35,299 nucleotides of DNA from Oscillospiraceae bacterium (GTDB taxonomy: Bacteria; Bacillota; Clostridia; Oscillospirales; Ruminococcaceae): assembly GCA_024699425.1 (NCBI GenBank), contig JAILPP010000064.1, positions 1-35,299 on the forward strand, given 5' to 3'. The stretch's first letter is position 1. Each line of letters opens with the position of its first letter. This document shows, piece by piece, positions 1-9,065 of the stretch. Position numbers and translations under genes: made by a program. The notes under the pieces are model-generated. The model did no database searches and was not told the DNA's origin. It saw only the letters and a program-made list of their open reading frames with translations.

Positions 1-1
1 C

Positions 2-100
2 GACCGCAGGAATACTGTATGTATTGCAAGGGAGAGGCTCAAAGTCAGGCACAAAAAAGACAAGGAAGATGGCACTTCGGAAGTTTTCGAGGAAGTCTAA
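2..100 (+). CDS. 3' end of an upstream CDS truncated by the window edge (C-term ...RERLKVRHKKDKEDGTSEVFEEV*), product unknown
   Basis: Frame 2 is open from the window start to TAA at 98-100, and an intrinsic terminator follows at once; not in the ORF track because it lacks a start. Confidence 0.5.
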   Translation, partial: DRRNTVCIARERLKVRHKKDKEDGTSEVFEEV

Positions 101-102
101 TC

Positions 103-130
103 AAAAGTCCCCCTTCACGGGGGACTTTTT
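103..130 (+). terminator. Intrinsic terminator
   Basis: AAAAGTCCCCC-TTCA-CGGGGGACTTTTT. Confidence 0.85.
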
Positions 131-171
131 GCGGTTCGGCAGAAATCCCCCAAAAAATCCGAAAAAAGCAC

Positions 172-200
172 TTGACAAACGGCGGCAAACGTGCTATACT
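172..200 (+). promoter_or_regulatory. Sigma-A promoter of cysK
   Basis: TTGACA-N17-TATACT. Confidence 0.85.
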
Positions 201-267
201 ATAATCATACTAAACAGATAGGCTAAAAGAGTAAAGTAGGAATACAGCCTGTCAGAAGGAGAATACT

Positions 268-1197
268 ATGGCAAAGATTTATACTAATGTGACCGATCTC
301 ATCGGCGGCACGCCCCTGCTCGAACTGACCCACATCGAAGATGCGAACAAACTCGGAGCAAAACTCCTTGGCAAGCTGGAATATTTCAATCCGGCAGGTT
401 CTGTCAAGGACAGAATTGCCAAAGCGATGATCGACGATGCAGAGGAAAAAGGACTGCTCAAGCCCGGCAGCGTCATCATTGAGCCGACTTCGGGCAATAC
501 AGGCATTGGTCTGGCAGCGGTGGCAGCGTCCCGCGGTTATCGTCTTATCATCACCATGCCGGAAACGATGAGCATTGAGCGCCGCAACCTGATGAAGGCA
601 TACGGTGCAGAGCTTGTCCTGACCGAAGGTGCAAAGGGCATGAAAGGTGCAATCGAGAAGGCAAATGAACTTGCGCAGGAGATCGAAGGCAGCTTTATCC
701 CGTCGCAGTTCACAAACCCTGCCAATCCCGCCATTCACGAGAGAACCACGGGCGTGGAGATCTGGAACGATACCGACGGCAAGGTAGATATTTTCGTAGC
801 GGGTGTCGGCACAGGCGGCACGCTGTCGGGCGTGGGTGCCTATCTGAAATCTCAGAATCCCAATGTCAAGGTTGTTGCTGTTGAACCGAAGGGTTCGCCC
901 GTTCTTTCCGAGGGAACAGCAGGCAGACACAGCATTCAGGGCATCGGCGCAGGCTTTGTGCCGGAGACGCTGAACACGGACATTTACGATGAGATCATCA
1001 CCGTAGAGAATGAAGATGCTTTCGAGACAGGCAAGAACATTGCCCGCAGCGAGGGTGTACTGGTGGGTATTTCTTCCGGTGCGGCAGTCTGGGCAGCGGT
1101 TCAGCTTGCAAAAAGACCCGAAAACAAGGGCAAAACGATCGTTGCGCTGCTTCCGGATACCGGCGAGCGTTATCTGTCCACTCCCATGTTTGAATAA
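268..1197 (+). CDS. cysK: Cysteine synthase A (O-acetylserine sulfhydrylase)
   Basis: PLP fold-type II motifs [58 protein letters not shown]. Confidence 0.96.
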   Translation: MAKIYTNVTDLIGGTPLLELTHIEDANKLGAKLLGKLEYFNPAGSVKDRIAKAMIDDAEEKGLLKPGSVIIEPTSGNTGIGLAAVAASRGYRLIITMPETMSIERRNLMKAYGAELVLTEGAKGMKGAIEKANELAQEIEGSFIPSQFTNPANPAIHERTTGVEIWNDTDGKVDIFVAGVGTGGTLSGVGAYLKSQNPNVKVVAVEPKGSPVLSEGTAGRHSIQGIGAGFVPETLNTDIYDEIITVENEDAFETGKNIARSEGVLVGISSGAAVWAAVQLAKRPENKGKTIVALLPDTGERYLSTPMFE

Positions 1198-1214
1198 AAA
1201 CGGCTTTTGTCGGA

Positions 1215-1251
1215 AATGCCCGTGCCTGATTTCAGGCACGGGCATTTTCTT
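1215..1251 (+). terminator. Intrinsic terminator after cysK
   Basis: AATGCCCGTGCCTG-attt-CAGGCACGGGCATTTTCTT. Confidence 0.9.
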
Positions 1252-1379
1252 GCAGAGATTCCGGCGGAACAATCTTCCGGATGTTCAGGCAGAAAAAATT
1301 GAAAAAAGCTATTCCTTTTTTTCGGAAGATGTGATATAATAAAGATGATTATATTAAAAACAGAACGGAGGTTTTGTCG

Positions 1380-3425
1380 ATGATACAACCCTACTACCTG
1401 AACCGGGAGCTGTCGTGGCTCTATTTCAACGAGCGTGTACTGGAAGAAGCGGAAGATTCGTCCGTTCCGCTGTTTGACCAGCTCAGCTTTTCGGCGATCT
1501 ACCAAAGCAATCTGGACGAATTTGTGCAGGTACGGGTCGGAACGATGCTTGAGCGCATGGAGACAGACCCGAAGAAAAAAGACGGCAGAAGCGGCATGAA
1601 ACCCAAACAGCAGTTAAAAATGATGCTTGGGCGCATCGGTGAGCTTGTCCCCCGCAAGGACAAAGCCTATTTGCAGACAATGGAGCAGCTCCGTGCATTC
1701 GGTGTGGAACACGTTACATTCAGCGAAGCCGCACCCGAAGAGAAAGCCTACCTTGAACAGTACTTCAAGCGTGAAGTCAAGCCCCTGCTCTCCCCCATTG
1801 TCATTGACAAGGGGCAGCCGTTCCCGTTCCTGCGGAACAAGGAGCTGTATGTTGTGGTACATTTAGCGGGGAGAAATTCCGTCAAGCTGGGCATTATTCC
1901 GGCAGGCGGCAACGCACTCGGCAGAGTGATCCGTCTGGGACATTCGGGGCGGTTCATACTGCGGGAAGATCTCATCATGCACTTTGCGCCGCAGGCATTC
2001 AAGGGGCACAAAGTCCTTGATGCGGCGATCATGCGTGTGACACGCAGCGGAGTCATTACTTATAATGAAACAGCCCCCGATGAATTTACAGATTTCCGTG
2101 TTGTCATGGAAGACCTGCTGCACAAGCGCAGCAAGCGTGACGTGGTACGTCTCCAGATGAACAGCGCACTTGCGCCCGATGTCATGGAATTTCTGCTCCA
2201 GAAGCTGAAGATCAGAAAGCGTCAGCTTTTCTTTGAGGAAATTCCGCTTGACCTGTCCTTTGTCTACAAGTTGCAGGAATTCAACGACTCCGCCGACCTG
2301 CGTTTTCCGCCGGAGAAGCCGCAGAACCGCAGGGACATTTCCCCGAAAAAGGCAATGATGACACAGATCGCCGAACATGATCTGCTGCTTTCCTATCCTT
2401 ATGAAAGCATCACGCCTTTCCTGCGGCTGCTGGACGAAGCGGCGCTGGATCCTGATGTGGCATCTATCCGCATCACACTTTACCGTGTGGCATCCAACAG
2501 CCGTGTGATCGAAGCACTCTGTCAGGCAGCGGAGAACGGCAAGGATGTACTGGTTCTTGTGGAACTGCGTGCAAGATTCGACGAAGAAAACAACATCACA
2601 TGGGCAAAGCGTCTGCAAGATGCGGGATGTACGGTCATTTACGGACCGCACAACATGAAAGTGCATTCCAAGCTGCTGCTGATCTCCCGCCGCACGGAAA
2701 ACGGCATTCAGTATTTCACGCAGGTAGGAACGGGCAACTACAACGAAAAGACCGCCCGTATTTATACCGACCTTTGTCTGATGACGGCAAATGAACAGAT
2801 TGCAGAAGATGCCCGTCATGTATTTGATGCACTCTCCACGGACAGTCTGGTGGAACAGTCCGAAACGCTGATGGTTGCGCCGCTGTGTATGCGAAGCCGT
2901 CTCCTGCGCATGATCGAAGAAGAGATACAGCACGCCAGAAACGGCGAAGAAGCGTATTTTGCCGCCAAGATCAACTCGATTTCCGACAGGGGACTGATGG
3001 ACAAACTCTGTGAGGCATCGCAGGCGGGCGTAAAGATCGAGCTTGTCGTGCGTGGCATCTGCTGTCTGATTCCGGGTGTAGAGGGATTCACGGACAATAT
3101 TCGTATTGTCAGCATCGTGGGACGGTATCTGGAACACAGCCGCATTTACATTGCAGGCACAAAAGAGCGCCGTCAGGTCTACATCAGTTCTGCGGACTTC
3201 ATGACCCGCAACACCATGCACCGTGTAGAAGTCGCCGCCCCCCTGCTGGACGAAACCCTGCGGGAACAGGCGGTGGAACTGGTGCAGCTCTGTCTCTCGG
3301 ACAACACCAAGGCACGTCTCGGACAGTCGGACGGCACATTCCTGCACTGTGACCCTGCGACGGGCAAAGATGCCGTCAATGCGCAGGAAACGCAGTACCG
3401 CAGAGCCGTCAAAGCGTCCAGATAA
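1380..3425 (+). CDS. ppk1: Polyphosphate kinase 1
   Basis: NRELSWLYFNERVLEEA, LYRVASNSRVIEAL, HSKLLLISRR, TGNYNEKTARIYTD; ATG at 1380 is 8 nt after GGAGG, preferred over the TTG at 1374. Confidence 0.95.
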   Translation: MIQPYYLNRELSWLYFNERVLEEAEDSSVPLFDQLSFSAIYQSNLDEFVQVRVGTMLERMETDPKKKDGRSGMKPKQQLKMMLGRIGELVPRKDKAYLQTMEQLRAFGVEHVTFSEAAPEEKAYLEQYFKREVKPLLSPIVIDKGQPFPFLRNKELYVVVHLAGRNSVKLGIIPAGGNALGRVIRLGHSGRFILREDLIMHFAPQAFKGHKVLDAAIMRVTRSGVITYNETAPDEFTDFRVVMEDLLHKRSKRDVVRLQMNSALAPDVMEFLLQKLKIRKRQLFFEEIPLDLSFVYKLQEFNDSADLRFPPEKPQNRRDISPKKAMMTQIAEHDLLLSYPYESITPFLRLLDEAALDPDVASIRITLYRVASNSRVIEALCQAAENGKDVLVLVELRARFDEENNITWAKRLQDAGCTVIYGPHNMKVHSKLLLISRRTENGIQYFTQVGTGNYNEKTARIYTDLCLMTANEQIAEDARHVFDALSTDSLVEQSETLMVAPLCMRSRLLRMIEEEIQHARNGEEAYFAAKINSISDRGLMDKLCEASQAGVKIELVVRGICCLIPGVEGFTDNIRIVSIVGRYLEHSRIYIAGTKERRQVYISSADFMTRNTMHRVEVAAPLLDETLREQAVELVQLCLSDNTKARLGQSDGTFLHCDPATGKDAVNAQETQYRRAVKASR

Positions 3426-3453
3426 CCGCCGTATTTAACGAAAGGAGACTACA

Positions 3454-4845
3454 TTGGAAGAACAGAAAGCAACCAACGAACCCCAGACACAATTTGTCCT
3501 TCGGGAAGAATCATGGCAGAGCCGTGCGCAGAAAGCGTTGTGGACGTTCCTGACGATTGCCGCAGCGATCATATTCTATCATCTGCTGCAATACCTCGGC
3601 ACGATCTCGGAATTTGTGCAAAAGGTTCTGCACGGCATGAGCCCTTTGTTCTGCGGACTGGTCTTTGCCTATCTGCTTGCGCCGATTGCAGGATTCTACG
3701 AGCGCAACATCACAGAAATTGTCGCCCGTTTCCATGCCAGTCATAATGAAAAGCCGACAGAAAAGACACCTGCGCGTATCCGTGGTGTAACGGGCATACT
3801 GACACTTCTGACAGCGCTGCTGTTCATTGCCCTGCTGCTGCTGCTGATTATCCCTGAAATTTCCAAGAGTGTATCGGGCATTGTCAAGGAACTGCCGTCA
3901 CAGATCGAGACACTCACCACGCAGCTTCAGAACAAAACGCTGTTTGACAACTCCAGTCCCCTCGGAGAGTTTGCCAACAACAAAATTCTGGAAGCACTCA
4001 ATGGCGTGGTAAGCTGGCTGACGAAAGACCTGTTCAAGCAGTGGACAACGTTTCTGGATTATTTCAAAAGCGTTGCGGGCGTGATCTACAATCTGGTCAT
4101 CGGACTGATCCTGTCGATGTACATTACGATCGACAGAGAGAAGCTCCAGAACCAGATCAAGAAGCTCACCTATTCCATTCTGCCGACCAAGCGTGCCCTG
4201 AACGTGCGCATCATGTTCAACCGTGCCAACAAGAAGCTCTCCACCGCCATTCGCGGCAAGATCGTAGACTCGCTGATTATCGGCATGATTCATTTTATTC
4301 TGCTGAGTTTTGCAAATCTTCTGCCGTGGTTCAACTATCCCTACCCTGTACTGCTGGCAACGATCGTCGGCATCACGAACGTTGTGCCGTTTTTCGGGCC
4401 GATCGTCGGCGGAGTCATCACGGGCGTACTTGTACTGTTCGAGAATCCGTCCATGACGATTCCCTATGTCATCATGGTTGTGATTCTGCAACAGTTTGAC
4501 GGCAACTTCCTTGACCCGCACATTGTCGGCGGTTCGATCGGGCTGCGTCCGCTGTGGTCGATCAGTGCCTGCCTTCTGGGAAATGCGATCATCGGCGTAC
4601 CGGGCTTTGTACTCGGTCCCCCTCTCGTGTCGTTCGTCTATGAGCTTGTGCGTGAAGCGTGTGACCAGCGTCTGCGGGAGAAGCATCTGGAAAAGAAGTT
4701 CGGTCTGCCGTCACAGGAAGAGCTTGCCGAACAGCAGAACCCGCCGAGGCAAGTCCAGCCGGAGACAAAGCGTCTCGGCGATTTTGTGCAGTCCAGTGCC
4801 GAGAAGTTTTCCGACTTCATCCAGAAGATGAAGAAAGACAAATAA
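3454..4845 (+). CDS. AI-2E family transporter (permease)
   Basis: Multi-TM protein with GITNVVPFFGPIVGG...GNFLDPHIVGGSIGLRPLW typical of the AI-2E/UPF0118 family; TTG start after AAAGGAG. Confidence 0.9.
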   Translation: MEEQKATNEPQTQFVLREESWQSRAQKALWTFLTIAAAIIFYHLLQYLGTISEFVQKVLHGMSPLFCGLVFAYLLAPIAGFYERNITEIVARFHASHNEKPTEKTPARIRGVTGILTLLTALLFIALLLLLIIPEISKSVSGIVKELPSQIETLTTQLQNKTLFDNSSPLGEFANNKILEALNGVVSWLTKDLFKQWTTFLDYFKSVAGVIYNLVIGLILSMYITIDREKLQNQIKKLTYSILPTKRALNVRIMFNRANKKLSTAIRGKIVDSLIIGMIHFILLSFANLLPWFNYPYPVLLATIVGITNVVPFFGPIVGGVITGVLVLFENPSMTIPYVIMVVILQQFDGNFLDPHIVGGSIGLRPLWSISACLLGNAIIGVPGFVLGPPLVSFVYELVREACDQRLREKHLEKKFGLPSQEELAEQQNPPRQVQPETKRLGDFVQSSAEKFSDFIQKMKKDK

Positions 4846-4851
4846 AGCATC

Positions 4852-4880
4852 ACCCCTCCGTCTGATTGACGGAGGGGTTT
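4852..4880 (+). terminator. Intrinsic terminator after the AI-2E transporter gene
   Basis: ACCCCTCCGTC-tgatt-GACGGAGGGGTTT. Confidence 0.85.
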
Positions 4881-4909
4881 CAAATGTGATTCTCAGGAAA
4901 AAAGCAAAG

Positions 4910-4939
4910 ACCCTCCACAGTCAACAAACTGTAGAGGGT
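4910..4939 (-). terminator. Terminator downstream of tRNA-Thr
   Basis: ACCCTCcACAG / CTGTaGAGGGT hairpin with a T-rich tract on the minus strand. Confidence 0.75.
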
Positions 4940-4944
4940 TTCTT

Positions 4945-5020
4945 TGGAGCTGATGACCGGATTCGAACCGGTGACCTACGCCTTACCAAGGCGTTGCGCT
5001 ACCACCTGTGCCACATCAGC
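4945..5020 (-). tRNA. tRNA-Thr (anticodon GGT), CCA encoded
   Basis: Minus-strand GCTGATG...ACGCC-TTGGTAA-GGCGT...GGTTCGAATCC...CATCAGC-T-CCA cloverleaf. Confidence 0.95.
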
Positions 5021-5047
5021 ACTGCGGCATCTCCTGCCGACTTATAT

Positions 5048-5076
5048 ATTATAGCACAGATCAAAAGAAAAGTCAA
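5048..5076 (-). promoter_or_regulatory. Sigma-A promoter of tRNA-Thr
   Basis: Minus strand TTGACT-N17-TATAAT. Confidence 0.8.
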
Positions 5077-5086
5077 GCCCTATTTC

Positions 5087-5130
5087 AAAAAACCGCATCA
5101 AAAAGTATAACACTTTTCAATGCGGTTTTT
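5087..5130 (-). terminator. Terminator after the Na/Pi cotransporter gene
   Basis: AAAAAACCGCAT...ATGCGGTTTTT with an inner AAAAGT/ACTTTT stem. Confidence 0.8.
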
Positions 5131-5135
5131 ATACA

Positions 5136-6929
5136 TTATGCCATACCGGGCAGCTTGTACTTTTCGGAGTAACGCTCAAAGTTATCGTTGAAATTCTTAT
5201 TGCCGAACTTCACCTTGGAAAGATAATTATGCGTCTCAAACATATTATGAGAAGTTTCGATGACCGACACAGCGATATTGGAGCAATGATCGGAGATACG
5301 CTCATAATTATAGAGAATATCCGCAAGCACGAAGCCCGTATTGATCGTACAGGTGCCGTTCTGCAAACGTTTGACATGATTCGCCTTGATATCGCGGGTC
5401 AGGTAGTCGATCACCTGTTCCAGCGGTTCAATATTGACGGCTTTTTTCTCATCAAGGGACTTATAGACCTCATGCATATTTTGCAGAATTTCGGTAATGG
5501 CATCGGTCAGCACCTGCATTTCCTGCTGTGCCATATCGGAAAAATGCAGATCCTTGTCAAAGATCTCCTTTGCACTTTCAGCGAGATTGATCGCATGGTC
5601 GCCGAGCCGTTCAAAATCGCCGATGGCACGCAGCACACGGGACGACACCTGGCTGTCATGGTCAGAAAGCGCTCTGGTACTGAGCTGAACGAGAGAAGAA
5701 CCGATCCTGTCCTCATAGCTGTCGAGTTTTTCCTCATTCTTGTAGACTTTTTTGACCACACGCTCATCATAATTTGTGAGGAGCGAAATGCTCATCAAAA
5801 CGGTTTCCATTGCAAGGAGCGACATTCTCTGTGAAGCGTTCTCACATTCAGCGACAGCAACAGAGGGTGTTGTCAGGAGGCGTTTGTCGAGGAGAGCGTG
5901 GTGCTTGTGCTGTTCCTCTTGGCCGTCCGCCTTGTCGGGGAGTACGATATTGGCAATTTTCTCCAGCCACTTTGCAAACGGGAGCAGAAGAATGGTCGTC
6001 AGGACATTAAAGACAGTATGCACAATCGCAATGCCCACGGAATTGATGATCCAGCCGGAGAATGCAAATCCGATTGCCATTTCGAGAATTTCATAGACTG
6101 TCAGGAAGATGACCGCACCAATGACGTTGAATGCGATATGAATGACGGCAATTTTCTTGGCATTGCGGTTGACACCGAAGGAAGAGATCAGTGCAGTCAC
6201 ACAAGTACCGATATTCTGTCCCATGATAATGGGAATCGCCATGCTGAAGGTAATTGTTCCGGTATTTTCCGCAAGTGTCTGCAAGATACCGATGGAAGCG
6301 GCAGAACTCTGAATGACACCGGTCACGACCGTGCCGACCAGCACGCCGAGAACGGGGTTATCAAACTTGGTGAGGAGTGCCTGAAAATCGGGAGAATCCT
6401 TCAGCGGTGCTACGGCATCCTTCATCAGAACCATGCCGTACATCAGCACTGCAAATCCGACTAAGATCGAGCCGATGTCACGCTTTTTATTATTGGGTTC
6501 GCTTTTGGACATCATCATGACCGCCCCGACGAGGGCAAAGATGAGGGAAAAGTATTCGGGATTGAGGAGGGAAAGCCACAGCGAACCTTCCGTATCGACA
6601 CCCATGAGACACAGGAGCCATGTAGTAAAGGTTGTGCCGATATTGGCACCGATGATGACCACAACCGTCTGTGAGACTTCCATCACGCCGCAGTTGACCA
6701 GTCCGACCAGCATGACCGTCAGAGAGGAGGATGACTGCAAGACAATGGTGATACCCGTTCCGAGAATGAGACTCAGCCACCAGTTGGAGGTCAGTTTTTT
6801 GAGAGCCTGCTCCATTTTGCCGCCTGCCATTTTCTCCAGACCGGAGGACATGACATTCATGCCGTACAAAAAGAACGCCAGACCGCCGATGACCATGATA
6901 CACGCCAGAACAATATCCTTGACTTCCAT
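5136..6929 (-). CDS. Na/Pi cotransporter family protein with C-terminal PhoU-like domain
   Basis: GLEKMAGGKMEQALKKLTSNWWLSLILGTGITIVLQSSSSLTVMLVGLVN and second repeat GVIQSSAASIGILQTLA...MGQNIGTCVTA; helical PhoU-like C-terminus; start at MEVKD after AAAGGCGG. Confidence 0.94.
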   Translation of the reverse strand: MEVKDIVLACIMVIGGLAFFLYGMNVMSSGLEKMAGGKMEQALKKLTSNWWLSLILGTGITIVLQSSSSLTVMLVGLVNCGVMEVSQTVVVIIGANIGTTFTTWLLCLMGVDTEGSLWLSLLNPEYFSLIFALVGAVMMMSKSEPNNKKRDIGSILVGFAVLMYGMVLMKDAVAPLKDSPDFQALLTKFDNPVLGVLVGTVVTGVIQSSAASIGILQTLAENTGTITFSMAIPIIMGQNIGTCVTALISSFGVNRNAKKIAVIHIAFNVIGAVIFLTVYEILEMAIGFAFSGWIINSVGIAIVHTVFNVLTTILLLPFAKWLEKIANIVLPDKADGQEEQHKHHALLDKRLLTTPSVAVAECENASQRMSLLAMETVLMSISLLTNYDERVVKKVYKNEEKLDSYEDRIGSSLVQLSTRALSDHDSQVSSRVLRAIGDFERLGDHAINLAESAKEIFDKDLHFSDMAQQEMQVLTDAITEILQNMHEVYKSLDEKKAVNIEPLEQVIDYLTRDIKANHVKRLQNGTCTINTGFVLADILYNYERISDHCSNIAVSVIETSHNMFETHNYLSKVKFGNKNFNDNFERYSEKYKLPGMA

Positions 6930-7006
6930 ACACATTCCGCCTTTCGTTTCTTTTCCCGTATATCCTAACATGGAAACCTTGAAAGCACCTTAATTCTGTC
7001 AGTTTC

Positions 7007-7060
7007 AGTATAACAGTGCAATATCAAATATAAACAAGAGTAATGTTAAATCTGTGTTAA
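7007..7060 (-). promoter_or_regulatory. Promoter region of the Na/Pi cotransporter gene with Pho-box-like direct repeat
   Basis: Minus strand TTAACA-CAGAT-TTAACA (7044-7060) upstream of TATACT -10 (7007-7012). Confidence 0.6.
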
Positions 7061-7074
7061 ATAAAAAAGGAGCG

Positions 7075-7100
7075 AAAAATCCCTCTGCCGCAGCAGAGGG
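7075..7100 (-). terminator. Terminator after the solute-binding protein gene
   Basis: AAAAATCCCTCTGC-cgca-GCAGAGGG; U-tract on the minus strand. Confidence 0.8.
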
Positions 7101-7114
7101 AAGGATTATCACTG

Positions 7115-7142
7115 GACTTCCTCGGAAGTTTCCGAGGAAGTC
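7115..7142. repeat. Perfect 13-bp inverted repeat abutting a stop codon
   Basis: GACTTCCTCGGAA-gt-TTCCGAGGAAGTC. Confidence 0.85.
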
Positions 7143-8536
7143 TACTGTAAATTATACTCATCGAGTTCCATATCAATCAGCGGAGAGAGGGTATCCCGCA
7201 GATCCTCCCATGTATCGCCCGTATCGGGATACAGAAGCAGACCATCGAAGATATTATTCATAATACCTCTTGTCTCGTAGGTATATGCGCCGTTGGTATA
7301 CATCATACCGCCCATGCCCAGACCGAACTCATACAGCGGCTTGGCAGAATCCTGATACTGTTGAATGGCATCATACTGTTCTTCAGTCACAACGCCGACG
7401 GTTTCACCGAGGCTGTTTTTAACGGGAGTGAGTGCCTCTTGTTTTGCGGTTTTCTGATATTCCTCATTGACAGCCGCCATGCGTTCGCAGAGGATATAGG
7501 AAGCGACCAGTGCGCCCTTTTCGGAATCCGCCGCCAGCATCTTGGCATTATAGCCGCCGGAGTAGTAATACTCGCTGATATTGGGGGACTTGGGGAACGG
7601 AACGACCATAATATCGGCATCGGGATTCTTGGCATTGGAAGCGCCGAGTGCCCAGTCGCCCATGGAATAGAACAGGACTTTATTGCTGGTGGGATAATGG
7701 TTATACCATGTGGCATCATACAGCCCCTGTTTTGCGATGTCCGCAAGAACGCCCTCAGCCGCACCGATCTCGGCGTGTTCGATATTATTGGTAAACTGAT
7801 TGCCGTCGAAGCCGATGACCGCCTGACCGGAAGAATGGAGCAGTCCGGAAGCAAACCAGCCTGCGATGCCGTAGTTGCCGCTTTCCTTGTCAGCGAACTG
7901 TTTCATCATATCCATCATGGTATTCCAGTCCCATTTCCCCTGCTGATAGAGGGTATAGGGGTCATCGAAGCCGTTCTCCTTGCAGAGTTTGCGGCTGTAA
8001 GTGAGAACAAGGGGGTCAGATACGGAATACGGGACAACATAGTGTTTTCCTGCGTAGGCGAACATATCAATGGCATCACGCACGCCGTCCCACACGGAGT
8101 CATTGAGATCCATATAATCATCAAGCGGGTCAAACAGCTCACGGGAAACGCCGTCGGGCATTGTATTGATATCAAAGGGGAACATATCGACAGGCTCGCT
8201 GGTATTGACACGCTGCATGAGAATATCGTATTTATTTTCCGCCGTTGCGGGGATCCATTCGACCTTGGCGTTGTACTGTTTTTCAAACATGGCAAGCGCC
8301 GTACTCTGTTCCTGACCGGCAGCGGGATTGAGGTCATAATCAGCGACCCAATAGATCGTATTTGGATCAATGGTAAGAGCCGTTTCGCCTGTCTCCTGTG
8401 AAACCTCAGCAGATACGTCTGCGGTTTCAGTCGCTGAACTGTCAGGGGAGGTATGTTTTTCTTTATTGCAGCCGGCTGCTGTTGTCAGCATAGCGAGACA
8501 CAGGACACCTGCCAGCAAACGGGTCAGCTTCTTCAT
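7142..8536 (-). CDS. Extracellular solute-binding protein (family 1-like lipoprotein, ABC sugar type)
   Basis: Lipobox MKKLTRLLAGVLCLAMLTTAAGC; FEKQYNAKVEWIPATAENKYDILMQRVNTSEPVDMFPFD is typical of sugar-type SBPs. Confidence 0.88.
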   Translation of the reverse strand: MKKLTRLLAGVLCLAMLTTAAGCNKEKHTSPDSSATETADVSAEVSQETGETALTIDPNTIYWVADYDLNPAAGQEQSTALAMFEKQYNAKVEWIPATAENKYDILMQRVNTSEPVDMFPFDINTMPDGVSRELFDPLDDYMDLNDSVWDGVRDAIDMFAYAGKHYVVPYSVSDPLVLTYSRKLCKENGFDDPYTLYQQGKWDWNTMMDMMKQFADKESGNYGIAGWFASGLLHSSGQAVIGFDGNQFTNNIEHAEIGAAEGVLADIAKQGLYDATWYNHYPTSNKVLFYSMGDWALGASNAKNPDADIMVVPFPKSPNISEYYYSGGYNAKMLAADSEKGALVASYILCERMAAVNEEYQKTAKQEALTPVKNSLGETVGVVTEEQYDAIQQYQDSAKPLYEFGLGMGGMMYTNGAYTYETRGIMNNIFDGLLLYPDTGDTWEDLRDTLSPLIDMELDEYNLQ

Positions 8537-8576
8537 TCCAAATCAATTCCTTTCCATTATGATAAGGCTCTTCCTT

Positions 8577-8605
8577 ATTATAATCCTTTTGTAGCGAAAA
8601 GTCAA
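8577..8605 (-). promoter_or_regulatory. Sigma-A promoter of the solute-binding protein gene
   Basis: Minus strand TTGACT-N17-TATAAT. Confidence 0.75.
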
Positions 8606-8772
8606 TAGTCATATTGCGCAAAGTATGTGATAATTCTGTGATTTTATGCATCAGTGAAACTTTTCCACAATGCAAGGCAAAAGAAACCCGACAAAATTTT
8701 CCACAAATAACGCAGTCGGAATGCCGCATACTATCTGCGTGAGTGAAAGACTCACAGAAAAGAGGGAAACAG

Positions 8773-9009
8773 ATGAACCATAACCATATCTGGGACAAGA
8801 TTTTTCTGTCTCTTCTGATTATCGGCGGTCTGAACTGGGGTCTTGTAGGGCTGTTCCGGTTTGACCTTGTGGCGTGGATGTTCGGCGGTGCGGAATCGCT
8901 TCTGAGCCGAATGGTGTATATCCTTGTTGCGATCTCGGCGGTGTGGTGTTCGACGCTGCTCTTCCGGATCGGTGAGGAGACGAGTGAGCAGATGCACGCC
9001 ATCGGCTAA
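8773..9009 (+). CDS. DUF378 domain-containing small membrane protein
   Basis: LLIIGGLNWGLVGLFRFDLVAWMFGG...SRMVYILVAISAVW is the DUF378 signature; start after AGAGGGAAACAG. Confidence 0.9.
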   Translation: MNHNHIWDKIFLSLLIIGGLNWGLVGLFRFDLVAWMFGGAESLLSRMVYILVAISAVWCSTLLFRIGEETSEQMHAIG

Positions 9010-9010
9010 G

Positions 9011-9053
9011 AAAAAAATCCCCGTTCCTGTGAGATGGGAACGGGGACGTTTTA
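9011..9053. terminator. Bidirectional terminator between the convergent DUF378 and rpsT genes
   Basis: TCCCCGTTCC-tgtgagatg-GGAACGGGGA with A/T flanks. Confidence 0.85.
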
Positions 9054-9065
9054 TTGTGAAAAAGC

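Noticed and set aside
223-1272. 349-aa minus-strand ORF
   Set aside because: Antisense shadow of cysK including its terminator.
1863-3347. 494-aa minus-strand ORF
   Set aside because: Fully antisense to ppk1; composition is a shadow of the sense codons and it has no recognisable domain or RBS.
4886-5110. 74-aa ORF containing DDRIRTGDLRLTKALRYHLCHIS
   Set aside because: Typical spurious translation across a tRNA gene on the opposite strand.
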